From a virus: DNA of 64,000 nt. The stretch covers positions 1 through 64,000 of IMG/VR virus record IMGVR_UViG_3300020172_002590, one strand, 5' to 3'. Positions 54,903-63,168 of the stretch are shown here, one piece after another. The translations under genes and the position numbers were made by a program. The stretch's first letter is position 1; every line of letters begins with the position of its first letter. The notes under the pieces were generated by a model. The model was not told the origin of the DNA and did no database searches. It was given only the letters and a program-made list of their open reading frames with translations.

Positions 54903-57900
54903 TCTTTAATCCTTTCATGTCTATGTACTGTTCAATTGGAATCATTGATCTCTCATTCTCAATCTTGTATGAGTCCAATCTTGTTAGAGTTTTCTTGTCC
55001 TCAATTTTAGCAAGTTTTGCAGCATACCATGTGTTCTTTTTGATAATATTTTTCAGTTTTCCGAATACCGAAGGGAACAGAACGATCTTAAAGATTTGTT
55101 CTCCATCCCAGCAATACAAGTTAGCCATATCCTTACCAGTTTGTGTGGTGAAGAATCGTGTGTGAAAAATGTACAACAATGTCTTTTCGTTATTAACGCT
55201 CCCCAACCCCGATGGATACAGCCACCCAAAGTCATGCTCTAAGCCTTTGGCTCTCAATTTGATAAAGTCATGCAATGGTGTATCAATATAGTTAAAAGCG
55301 TCACTAAAGGCATGGAGCGTTCGGTCACCGATAAGGGCATAGAGATAGTCTCTGACGGCCACCTCGGTATCACGCTCTGCAAACACCGTAGCAGAGCCTG
55401 AGGCATCTTCAAATTCAATACGGAGGTATTGGGGGGTTTTCTTAGTAGAACGCACCACAGCCTTAACCAGCGTCAATGGAGAGTTGATTTCATGGAAGTT
55501 TGCTATGTCCTCTACGAATTCATCCATCTCATTCCTATCCGAAGCCAATGTAATAGGGAATCCTAGGATTGGTAGATAGTATCTTTCATGCTCATATTGG
55601 GATTCAAACCCGATTGATTTGAAAGCACCTACCTTTTCTAAGTTTTCCTTGACATTGGATCTTACGGCTCTCTTAGAGCATTTGTTTACGAATTCATCGT
55701 AAGAGTTAAATGGTCTCTTTGAAGTAATCTCTTCAATGGCTGTCTTGCCACAAGCCTGAACATTGCTCAACCCAAAACGAATACCCTCTACTCCGTCTTC
55801 ACTGCCGATAGTAAAGTACTCGTCTGATTCATTGATATCAGGAGGAAGAACCTTAACCCCAAGTCTTTGCGCTTCCATAAGATATGCAGTAATCTTATCT
55901 GTTGAGTCCTCGTTGCAAAGCAATGCCCAAGTAAACTCAAGAGGATAATAAACTTTCAACCACATTGTCTGATACGACAACATTGAATATGCAACGGCAT
56001 GAGATTTGTTAAACATATACAAAGCCGCTAGTTCAAAGTCAGCCCAAATCTTTTCCGCTTTCTCTCTCGTAATATATTTGTTATTGACGAACTTTTCTCT
56101 GTATTCATCAAATCCAGCAGCATCACGCTTCTTACCAATGATCTTACGAAGTTTGTCTGCTTCTGACCAAGTAAAGTCAGCAAGTAGCACAGCCATTTGC
56201 ATTAACTGCTCTTGGAAGATAACTGTTCCATAAGTTTCACGAAGAATGTCTTCTACTAATGGATGAGGATACCTAGGCTTCTTTTCCCCCTTCTTACATT
56301 CAATATAAGTTTTACCCTGAGAAAGTAATGCACCTGGTCTTACAAGAGCGTTGCTAACAACCAAGTCATTGAAGTCATCAATGCCCATTCGTTCAATGAG
56401 ATTCCTATAAGCAGCGGCATCAGCTTGGAATACCCCAACTGTGTTACCGTTTGCAATGTTTTGGTATACAGCCTTGTCATCAAGCCTGAGTGATTCTTCT
56501 GTAACATCTACACCTGTTCTTTCTTTAATCTTTGAAATACAATCTTTAATAACTGATACTGTTTTTAGACCCAATACGTCAATCTTAATTAGACCAACTG
56601 CTTCAGCGTCTTCCATATCAAAAGCAGTAACAATAGATCTAACTCCTGAGTTAACATCTTTTCTTGTTTCTACAGGACAGATATCAGTTAATGGGATTGA
56701 AGAAACAACCATGCCAGCAGCATGAATGCCTGCGTTACGAATTCGACCTTCTAATTGTTTTGATAACTTTGCAACATCAGGATACTTTTTACAAAAAATC
56801 TTACCCTTGTCAGAAGTCTCAAGTTCTTCTAATGTTTCAAAGTATGGAGTAATTGCGTTAATCTCTTGAAAAGGAACTTGATAAACTCTTGAAACATCCT
56901 TAACAGCCGACTTTGGTTTGTAAGTTCCATATGTTGTAATAGCGGCAACATTATCATGACCCCATCTTTCACGAAGATAGTTTCTAACTTCATGTCTGCG
57001 CTTATCTTCAAAGTCTAAGTCAATGTCGGGATAGTCATTACGGTCTGGGTTAATAAAACGCGCAAATAGCAAACTATACTTGATTGGATCAACTTTAGAA
57101 ATATCCAACAAGAACGCTAAGATGCTTCCACCGACAGAGCCTCGGCCTGTACCACGACCAATGTTGTTCTGGTCTGCCCATTTAACCAAGTCCCATACAA
57201 TCAAGAAGTAGTCAGCAAATCCCAATTGTTTAATGATTGCTAATTCTTCATCAAGACGAGTCTTGTATTCTTCACCGTATCCTCTTGATTGCAATTCAAA
57301 TTCAGTAATCTCACGAAGATAATCATCAGAGTTGAATAACTTAGAATACTTAGGCAATAGATTTGCTCTTTTTTGAAGTCTTGCAGTGCATTTGTCTGCA
57401 ACTTCAATTGTATTCTCTAGAAATGATGCATTAGAATATCCAGCTTCTTGAAACCAACTAAATACAGTATCAGCATCAGCAACATAAGGATTGATTTCAT
57501 CAAATCGCAAGAAACGATTTGGGTACATCTTATTAATCTTGTCAACTACAGAAGCACTAGGGTCATTAATAATTGAACTATTTTCTTTAGCCAATCTTTC
57601 CTCTGCTGCTCCCATACTTGGATACTGTGAAACCATAAGAAGAACTTCCTCACAACCTCTATCGTCATGAGTTGGGAAATGACAGTCAGCAGTGCCAACT
57701 ACTTTCTTATTAAAATGCTCTGCTAAGTTAATTAGACCGTCATTAATATTCTTTGGGTTCCAAGCCTGTACTTCAAAGTAAAAGTCATCCTTAAAGATTT
57801 TAATAAATCTTTCAGACAACTGCTCTGCTCTTGCGTAGTTCTTATTTTCAATAGCCTTAGAGATTGCACTACCCATGCAACCTGATAGTGCAATAATGTC

Positions 57901-58287
57901 ATCATCAACTAATGATTCAAGAAGTTCAAAGTCCATTCTTGGTTTGTAATAAAAGTTATTAGTCCAACCGATTCTTGATGCTTTAAATAACTTCTGCAAA
58001 CCCTCGTTGTTCTTAGCCAAAAGAATTAAGTGATATCTTTCGTGCTTTCCATCACCATCACTACCTACTGATGGAACAAAGTATGCTTCAATGCCAAATA
58101 TTGGCTTTACATTTTGCTTATCACAAGCTTCTTGAAATTTTAAAACACCACCCATTGTCCCATGATCGGTAATAGCAGCAGCATACTGCCCATTCCTACT
58201 TGATGTTCTTGCAATTTCTTCTGGTGTTGACATACCATCCAATAATGAATATTCTGAATGGCAGTGTAGGTGAACAAAATCAGTCAT
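54883..58287 (-). CDS. dnaE: DNA polymerase III alpha-type replicative polymerase
   Basis: A 1134-residue C-family polymerase, near the usual DnaE length. PHP domain at the start (HLHCHSEYSLLDG at 6-18; TDHGTMGGVL). Polymerase core: RGTGRGSVGGSI near 378 and PDIDLDFED near 418-426 (catalytic Asp pair), then the third Asp region. The C-terminus carries an OB-fold-like part. It gives the phage its own replicase; no separate proofreading subunit is visible, so the PHP site may act. It overlaps the HAD gene by 8 nt. Confidence 0.96.
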   Translation of the reverse strand: MTDFVHLHCHSEYSLLDGMSTPEEIARTSSRNGQYAAAITDHGTMGGVLKFQEACDKQNVKPIFGIEAYFVPSVGSDGDGKHERYHLILLAKNNEGLQKLFKASRIGWTNNFYYKPRMDFELLESLVDDDIIALSGCMGSAISKAIENKNYARAEQLSERFIKIFKDDFYFEVQAWNPKNINDGLINLAEHFNKKVVGTADCHFPTHDDRGCEEVLLMVSQYPSMGAAEERLAKENSSIINDPSASVVDKINKMYPNRFLRFDEINPYVADADTVFSWFQEAGYSNASFLENTIEVADKCTARLQKRANLLPKYSKLFNSDDYLREITEFELQSRGYGEEYKTRLDEELAIIKQLGFADYFLIVWDLVKWADQNNIGRGTGRGSVGGSILAFLLDISKVDPIKYSLLFARFINPDRNDYPDIDLDFEDKRRHEVRNYLRERWGHDNVAAITTYGTYKPKSAVKDVSRVYQVPFQEINAITPYFETLEELETSDKGKIFCKKYPDVAKLSKQLEGRIRNAGIHAAGMVVSSIPLTDICPVETRKDVNSGVRSIVTAFDMEDAEAVGLIKIDVLGLKTVSVIKDCISKIKERTGVDVTEESLRLDDKAVYQNIANGNTVGVFQADAAAYRNLIERMGIDDFNDLVVSNALVRPGALLSQGKTYIECKKGEKKPRYPHPLVEDILRETYGTVIFQEQLMQMAVLLADFTWSEADKLRKIIGKKRDAAGFDEYREKFVNNKYITREKAEKIWADFELAALYMFNKSHAVAYSMLSYQTMWLKVYYPLEFTWALLCNEDSTDKITAYLMEAQRLGVKVLPPDINESDEYFTIGSEDGVEGIRFGLSNVQACGKTAIEEITSKRPFNSYDEFVNKCSKRAVRSNVKENLEKVGAFKSIGFESQYEHERYYLPILGFPITLASDRNEMDEFVEDIANFHEINSPLTLVKAVVRSTKKTPQYLRIEFEDASGSATVFAERDTEVAVRDYLYALIGDRTLHAFSDAFNYIDTPLHDFIKLRAKGLEHDFGWLYPSGLGSVNNEKTLLYIFHTRFFTTQTGKDMANLYCWDGEQIFKIVLFPSVFGKLKNIIKKNTWYAAKLAKIEDKKTLTRLDSYKIENERSMIPIEQYIDMKGLKNASMVG

Positions 58288-58804
58288 TGATTTCCAATTC
58301 TAGTAGACCGCCGATTGTAGGCAGTTCGTTCCAATATTTGCGATTGTACCATGCTTTTCTAAGGAAAGCGTTATGACCTTCCTCAAGAAGTGTGATTACT
58401 TCATTTGGGTTATCTTCTACAATGAATTCAGGGTTTAATTCCTTAATTACATTGTGCTTTTCACCCATCTTACAGAAGATAGGCTTCATAGTGTTTATCT
58501 TCCACTCATCAAGCCATTGCTCTGTTACTTCAATAGATGCAGGAGTTCGTCTAGCAGTAACAATATATACATCATTACCGTTAGAAAACCACTTGTTAAC
58601 TTGATGCCATGCATCTTCAAAAGGTTTTAAATTTCTCCAAAATAAAGATGAACTCATTATTTCATCTGATAATTCGCATTCATGATGCGTAGTCAGCCAT
58701 TCTGTATAATCATAATCAAAATGGCCTCTTTCTTCAAGTTCTATATTTAACGCTTCGCCAATGTCTGCGATTACGCCATCTAGGTCTAAGGCTATCTTTT
58801 TCAT
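58280..58804 (-). CDS. HAD-family 5'(3')-nucleotidase-like phosphatase
   Basis: A 174-residue protein with motif I ALDLDGVIADIGEAL (5-19, DxDG), motif II VYIVTARRTP near 80 and a late acidic VEDNPNE (motif IV) near 132. Fits deoxyribonucleotidases that trim the dNTP pool. It immediately precedes the polymerase gene. Confidence 0.82.
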   Translation of the reverse strand: MKKIALDLDGVIADIGEALNIELEERGHFDYDYTEWLTTHHECELSDEIMSSSLFWRNLKPFEDAWHQVNKWFSNGNDVYIVTARRTPASIEVTEQWLDEWKINTMKPIFCKMGEKHNVIKELNPEFIVEDNPNEVITLLEEGHNAFLRKAWYNRKYWNELPTIGGLLELEIND

Positions 58805-58863
58805 AAAATGAGGATTGGGGAGTGGTTTTTACACCACTCCCCTCTCGCATCATACCTTTCTAA

Positions 58864-59511
58864 TTACCACTCTTCTTTGGTGATTTCGCCAGTCGTATAG
58901 AAACGCTCTTGCTTATCGTATGGCAATGTCAAATAAGTGTTTTCAAGTTCATGCATAGGCAATTGCTTAATTTCACTTGTCATTTCTGAGACACTCAATG
59001 GAATAAGGCTATAGTTAGTGTCAGATGCTCCTGAACCTTGACGAGAATACTTGTAGTCACGATCAGTGATTGTCCCAAATTCCTTTGCGTACTCAATCAA
59101 GATTGCACCAATATGACGCTGATTGAAAGTAGTGTCAATGATTCGTGGTTCCCAAACTCCCGGCTCAACCTCAACTGCAACATTGATAATCAAGTGAGTC
59201 TTTGGTCTCCAAGCCTTATCCTTATGAACCTGCTCTGAGGCCCAGCATCTAAAACCAAACTTTTCAATCTGGGCAGTAGAAGCTGCTCTCCATTTCCAGT
59301 TAATTGGAGAAGTAATAACAGGAACCATAATACCTGTCCCAAACTTCTCATCGTAGCCTTTGCCATCCTCAGTTAGTTCCTGACGGAAACGAACTTTAAC
59401 GGACTCTCCAGCACCAATTGTTAGATACTTCTTAGTGCCAGTCTTTTGTGCACCTGCTACTGGTGCTACTGTCTTTTCTAATTCTGATAGTGTTTTTACT
59501 GATTTAAACAT
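58864..59511 (-). CDS. Putative single-stranded DNA-binding protein
   Basis: A 215-residue beta-rich protein (GAGESVKVRFRQELTEDGKG; aromatic and basic surface WRPKTHLIINVAVEVEPGVW) ending in an acidic stretch (TTGEITKEEW). Its position between primase and polymerase genes and the acidic tail suggest an SSB-type role. That is inference; it could be another replication accessory. Confidence 0.5.
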   Translation of the reverse strand: MFKSVKTLSELEKTVAPVAGAQKTGTKKYLTIGAGESVKVRFRQELTEDGKGYDEKFGTGIMVPVITSPINWKWRAASTAQIEKFGFRCWASEQVHKDKAWRPKTHLIINVAVEVEPGVWEPRIIDTTFNQRHIGAILIEYAKEFGTITDRDYKYSRQGSGASDTNYSLIPLSVSEMTSEIKQLPMHELENTYLTLPYDKQERFYTTGEITKEEW

Positions 59512-59526
59512 TTGTTTATACCTTCC

Positions 59527-60471
59527 TTATATGTGTATTTGTTTGTTTGTTAATGTAAGTTTAATTTCTGTTTCTGTCATATCACCTGCATCCTTGCGGT
59601 CCTCAGGTAATGTGACTGTGTAGAGTTCCTTGCCACTACACGCATCCAGTATATCATGCTTCATCTGCTCTCCAGCCTCATCATTATCCGAGAAGATAAT
59701 TATTTTATCAAAATATCTTCTAAGTAATTTGTATTGATACTCTGAAACTTTTGAGCCGAGTGTAGCAACAACATTGGGAAAACCAGATTGATGAATGAAC
59801 ATTGCATCAACACTACCTTCCACAACTATGCAAGAATCATACTGTTTTGCATTTTGGATATTAAACAATACATCGGCTCTTTTAAAGCCTTTGTTGTATA
59901 AGTATCTTGGCTCTTGCTCCGTACTGATAGCACGACCAATAAAGCCAACTAACTTATATTGTGCATCCCTTACAGGAATTACAATTCTTTCTTTCTTGGT
60001 TGAATAACCAATTTCAAAATATTCAAGTGTTTCAACTAATAGCCCTCTTTCAATGAAAGTAAATAGATTATTAATTTCATCTTCATTAGAGTAATCAATC
60101 TCAACATCAGAAATATTTAATTGTTCTTTTTCTCCCTCTTCATAATTTAAATCTCTATCAATAGCATTTTTAAGGGCTAAGTGATCTAGCTTTATATCTT
60201 TTGTAAAAGGCTTACCAGTAATCTGTTTGTACAGTTGTCTGAAATTACCCTTTTTACCGCAAGACGGATTAAAGCATTGCCAAAGACCAGTTTTTACATT
60301 TATATAAAAAGCAGGACTATGTAGATTTTTATGAAATGGGCAAAAGATTGTTACTTCATTCATACCCTCATTATGGATATGAATATTATAATTATCAAAT
60401 AACTCTCTTATGTTTCTTTCAATATTACTTGAAGAAATGTAACTGGAATTTGAAGATATTTGATTTCGCAT
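59527..60471 (-). CDS. DnaG-like primase
   Basis: A 314-residue protein. Zinc site: C44, H47, C66, C71 (CPFHKNL; WQCFNPSCGKKG). TOPRIM: SCIVVEGSVDAMFIHQSG near 215-232 and IIIFSDNDEAGEQ near 268. It makes RNA primers for the DnaE polymerase and pairs with the DnaB-like helicase gene just upstream. Shorter than bacterial DnaG, as usual for phages. Confidence 0.92.
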   Translation of the reverse strand: MRNQISSNSSYISSSNIERNIRELFDNYNIHIHNEGMNEVTIFCPFHKNLHSPAFYINVKTGLWQCFNPSCGKKGNFRQLYKQITGKPFTKDIKLDHLALKNAIDRDLNYEEGEKEQLNISDVEIDYSNEDEINNLFTFIERGLLVETLEYFEIGYSTKKERIVIPVRDAQYKLVGFIGRAISTEQEPRYLYNKGFKRADVLFNIQNAKQYDSCIVVEGSVDAMFIHQSGFPNVVATLGSKVSEYQYKLLRRYFDKIIIFSDNDEAGEQMKHDILDACSGKELYTVTLPEDRKDAGDMTETEIKLTLTNKQIHI

Positions 60472-60613
60472 CGTAGTCTGTTGTTAGCTTAGTCTTCTTA
60501 AAATCACCGTATTCGGCCTTCCATTCATCTTCAATCCAAGGTCTCAACCTTACGATTGTCTCAATGTCTTGAGCCTCACCAGCAATATACTTCTTTGGAA
60601 TTATAGTTCCCAT
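60425..60613 (-). CDS. Small protein overlapping primase start
   Basis: A 62-residue acidic protein (MGTIIPKKYIAGEAQDIETI; LRPWIEDEWKAEYGDFKKTK). It overlaps the primase gene by 47 nt in another frame and the helicase stop by 13 nt. ATG at 60613 follows GACAGAAGA. Possibly a helicase-primase linker; unrecognised. Confidence 0.55.
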   Translation of the reverse strand: MGTIIPKKYIAGEAQDIETIVRLRPWIEDEWKAEYGDFKKTKLTTDYDAKSNIFKFQLHFFK

Positions 60614-61818
60614 TCTTCTGTCCACTTTCCTGTCTCTAGGTTCCATCTTAGATAAAAACCAAAATGTGTTGATCTTCTTACTTTTCTTGATACTACTTGA
60701 AATACATCTGAATTATATTCACGATGAATTGCAAGCACTAAGTCTGCATCGTAAGCAAGTTGCTTACTCCATGCTACCTCTTCCAATTCTGGCGGTCTTT
60801 CTGAGTGACCTTCATTCATTGTTACTGCTGCTACGTCAATGATAGGAATACCATTTTTAACAGCAATTCTCTTGAATGCCTTTGAAAGATTTTTTGCCTT
60901 CTCTGTCTCATTTTTTGCACCACTGGCATCATCAAATAATCCGTGGTAATCCAAAATAACCATGTCAGGATGATATTGGTCAATCTTTGCTTGAACCATA
61001 TTTTGATCTGCAGTTTCAAGACCCTCTGATGTTACAAGATAGATAGGATGCTTACCCTCAAAGGTTGCTTCAGCCCATCTCTCATAACTATCCACAATGC
61101 CCCTGTTCGCTTTTACAAGATCGGTATTGGTAAAGTGACCTTCTCCATTGTTTAACAATGTATCAAGTCTCTGGCCCTCCTGTTGCTTATTCATTTCTAA
61201 TGAAATAATCAATGGGCGATAACCTGCTCTCCAAGCATTAGCAGCAAATAGTCTAGCAATAAAACTTTTACCAACTCCTGTCCAACCTAAAAGAACAACA
61301 AAGTCTCCCGGTTGCCAACCACCAAAAGATTTATCAAGAACTTTAATACCACTTGGAATCCCAGGAATATCTCTAGCTTCTTGCAAGGATCTTTCTCTTA
61401 AGTTGTCTGCTCTATCTTTCCACTCACTTACTAAGTCAGTATCTTTCAAGCTGCTAGAGAACTTATACAATTGAGATGTTGATTGCATAAGGTAAGCCAT
61501 TGATTCTTTTGGCCCCATATCTTTGAGTATATTATGTGCCTTAGAAATAATCTGTCTTGTCTGATAGGACAGAGATTCCCTCTTTGCTTCATCAATATAA
61601 TAAGTTAATGGCTCAGGTGTGTTAATAAATTCAAAGTCTGGGTAATGATGTTTTACCGTATCTTTTGATGGTGTCTTTTTATATTCATCGTAGTGTTGCA
61701 CTACGAAATTCCAAATGTCACGGTATTCAACGAATACATTCTCAATGCCATCGTTTACTGCCGTTACATATTCTCCAGAATTAAGTAAGGAGTTTATAAC
61801 CCTTAACTCATAATTCAT
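60601..61818 (-). CDS. DnaB-like replicative helicase
   Basis: A 405-residue protein with Walker A GWTGVGKS at 178-185 (RecA-type), LIISLEMNKQQ near 203, and MVILDYHGLFDD near 280 (Walker B). The N-terminal 120 residues are a helical interaction domain. It unwinds DNA ahead of the polymerase. Closely spaced with primase and SSB-like genes. Confidence 0.92.
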   Translation of the reverse strand: MNYELRVINSLLNSGEYVTAVNDGIENVFVEYRDIWNFVVQHYDEYKKTPSKDTVKHHYPDFEFINTPEPLTYYIDEAKRESLSYQTRQIISKAHNILKDMGPKESMAYLMQSTSQLYKFSSSLKDTDLVSEWKDRADNLRERSLQEARDIPGIPSGIKVLDKSFGGWQPGDFVVLLGWTGVGKSFIARLFAANAWRAGYRPLIISLEMNKQQEGQRLDTLLNNGEGHFTNTDLVKANRGIVDSYERWAEATFEGKHPIYLVTSEGLETADQNMVQAKIDQYHPDMVILDYHGLFDDASGAKNETEKAKNLSKAFKRIAVKNGIPIIDVAAVTMNEGHSERPPELEEVAWSKQLAYDADLVLAIHREYNSDVFQVVSRKVRRSTHFGFYLRWNLETGKWTEEWEL

Positions 61819-62116
61819 CTGTCATTCGCTTTCTTGTTTCTTCTAATATTGCCTGAAATTTGCTTTCTGATTTATTATCAAATTGCACCTTGTCTATATA
61901 TGTCTTAGATTCAATTGCAAAATCAAAAACTAAAACTGGCCCTGACTTTGCTTTGACAAAAGATTCAATTGCCTTAAACAACAGTTCTGATTCATAGAAT
62001 TCAGAGATTGCTTTTGCTACTGGCTCTTGTCTTGGTGAATCTGGGATAAACAACTTACTGTGCTTTTTGCAACAATCTTGAAAGTGTTGAATTGTCTGTT
62101 CTCCAGTTACTTTCAT
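61808..62116 (-). CDS. Small hypothetical protein
   Basis: A 102-residue protein (MKVTGEQTIQHFQDCCKKHS; SGPVLVFDFAIESKTYIDKV). ATG at 62116 follows CTAAGGAAG. It overlaps the WhiB gene by 62 nt in another frame. No recognised domain. Confidence 0.6.
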   Translation of the reverse strand: MKVTGEQTIQHFQDCCKKHSKLFIPDSPRQEPVAKAISEFYESELLFKAIESFVKAKSGPVLVFDFAIESKTYIDKVQFDNKSESKFQAILEETRKRMTDEL

Positions 62117-62357
62117 CTTCCTTAGATGCTCTTTTCCAAATCGTGTTGAGGTAATCATACTCTGACATACCTGCAACAACTCCTACAAAATAATCATTTT
62201 CTAATGCCATTATTAGGCATTCTTTTTTAACATTACATCTCGCACAGCCAGATTTTGCATATTCAACATCGTTAAGATCATAAGACAGCCATTTGTTAGC
62301 AAACTTATCGTTAGTACAAACTGCCTCATCTCTCCAACTACTTTGTTGTTGCATCAT
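62055..62357 (-). CDS. WhiB-like protein, diverged
   Basis: A 100-residue protein. Trp and Cys early (SWRDEAVCTNDK), then GCARCNVKKEC gives the C-x2-C-x5-C triplet of WhiB; the usual GVWGG turn is replaced by GVVAGMSEYD. It keeps the four cluster cysteines but the sigma/DNA turn is altered. Start between 62357 and 62354 is ambiguous. Second WhiB protein of the window. Confidence 0.82.
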   Translation of the reverse strand: MMQQQSSWRDEAVCTNDKFANKWLSYDLNDVEYAKSGCARCNVKKECLIMALENDYFVGVVAGMSEYDYLNTIWKRASKEDESNWRTDNSTLSRLLQKAQ

Positions 62358-62541
62358 CCAACTCTTTGAGTTTTGCTTCAATTTGCAAATCAATAGAATC
62401 CCAAAGCTTTTTCCAAGCTGCTTCGTCTTCTAAAGATGATGCCATTGTCTTTGCACCTGCATCCAATCTTAGCGACTCATAGTTGCCAAGATTTTTCGTG
62501 ATGCCAAGTGATGCCCAAATTTCTACTTTTTCTTCTGCCAT
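62338..62541 (-). CDS. Small helical protein
   Basis: A 67-residue acidic protein (DEAAWKKLWDSIDLQIEAKL). Ends in a 20-nt overlap with the WhiB gene. Unrecognised. Confidence 0.55.
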   Translation of the reverse strand: MAEEKVEIWASLGITKNLGNYESLRLDAGAKTMASSLEDEAAWKKLWDSIDLQIEAKLKELDDATTK

Positions 62542-62548
62542 AATTACC

Positions 62549-62983
62549 TCAGAATTTTAATTTTACTTTCTGTTCAATTGATTTAATTTTTGAATTAACA
62601 TCAATACTTTTACTTTGCGCTGGTCTTCCCGGAATCCTAGTGTTAAAGAATTCAATCATCTCATAAATGTCTGATTCTTCATAGTATCTCCAGTTTTCAT
62701 AGCTTTTATACTTATCCCCAAATTTATTTGGTGAGGGAATAAGATTTTTTTTCTCATACTTTCTTAGGGTATCAGATCTTTTTTCTACAATCTTTGCAAC
62801 TTCTCCAACAGTATAAAGTCGTGTTAGAAGAATTTCGCATTGCTCGTATGGTATCAGAATAGATTCTCCATTGTCCAGCCTTTCGGCAAGAATCTTATTA
62901 GAATTTTTGCTGATTTTTTTTAATTTCACAATAGTGTTTGCGTATCTATAAAACTTATTTAGAACTGGTTTTCTTGTTATCAT
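62549..62983 (-). CDS. MerR-type helix-turn-helix protein
   Basis: A 144-residue protein with LYTVGEVAKIVEKRSDTLRK then YEKKNLIPSPNKFG and WRYYEESDIYEMIEFFN near 56-115: the MerR/excisionase-type winged HTH with its Y-x4-L-P and W-R-Y motifs. C-terminal effector domain is absent, so it is a short DNA-binding regulator. Confidence 0.8.
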   Translation of the reverse strand: MITRKPVLNKFYRYANTIVKLKKISKNSNKILAERLDNGESILIPYEQCEILLTRLYTVGEVAKIVEKRSDTLRKYEKKNLIPSPNKFGDKYKSYENWRYYEESDIYEMIEFFNTRIPGRPAQSKSIDVNSKIKSIEQKVKLKF

Positions 62984-63167
62984 TTACAACCACTTTCTCA
63001 TGCTTAAGTTTTTCTAAAAATACATTTAATTTTTCAACCTCAATATCTTTGGTATCACTACATATTACACATGTAACATCAACATAGTAAGTTCCATATA
63101 CATAATATGGTTCACCAATAAACTTAGGTCCACTACATACAGCACACTTAAGTCTAATTTTATCCAT
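62955..63167 (-). CDS. Small zinc-ribbon protein
   Basis: A 70-residue protein with CAVC at 8-11 and CVIC near 33-36, then a helical Lys-rich tail. Overlaps the MerR gene by 29 nt. Confidence 0.62.
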   Translation of the reverse strand: MDKIRLKCAVCSGPKFIGEPYYVYGTYYVDVTCVICSDTKDIEVEKLNVFLEKLKHEKVVVNDNKKTSSK

Positions 63168-63168
63168 A

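Noticed and set aside
59527-60471. Frameshifted or broken primase because of the overlapping 60425 gene
   Set aside because: The primase frame is complete from its ATG with zinc and TOPRIM motifs; the overlap is in another frame.
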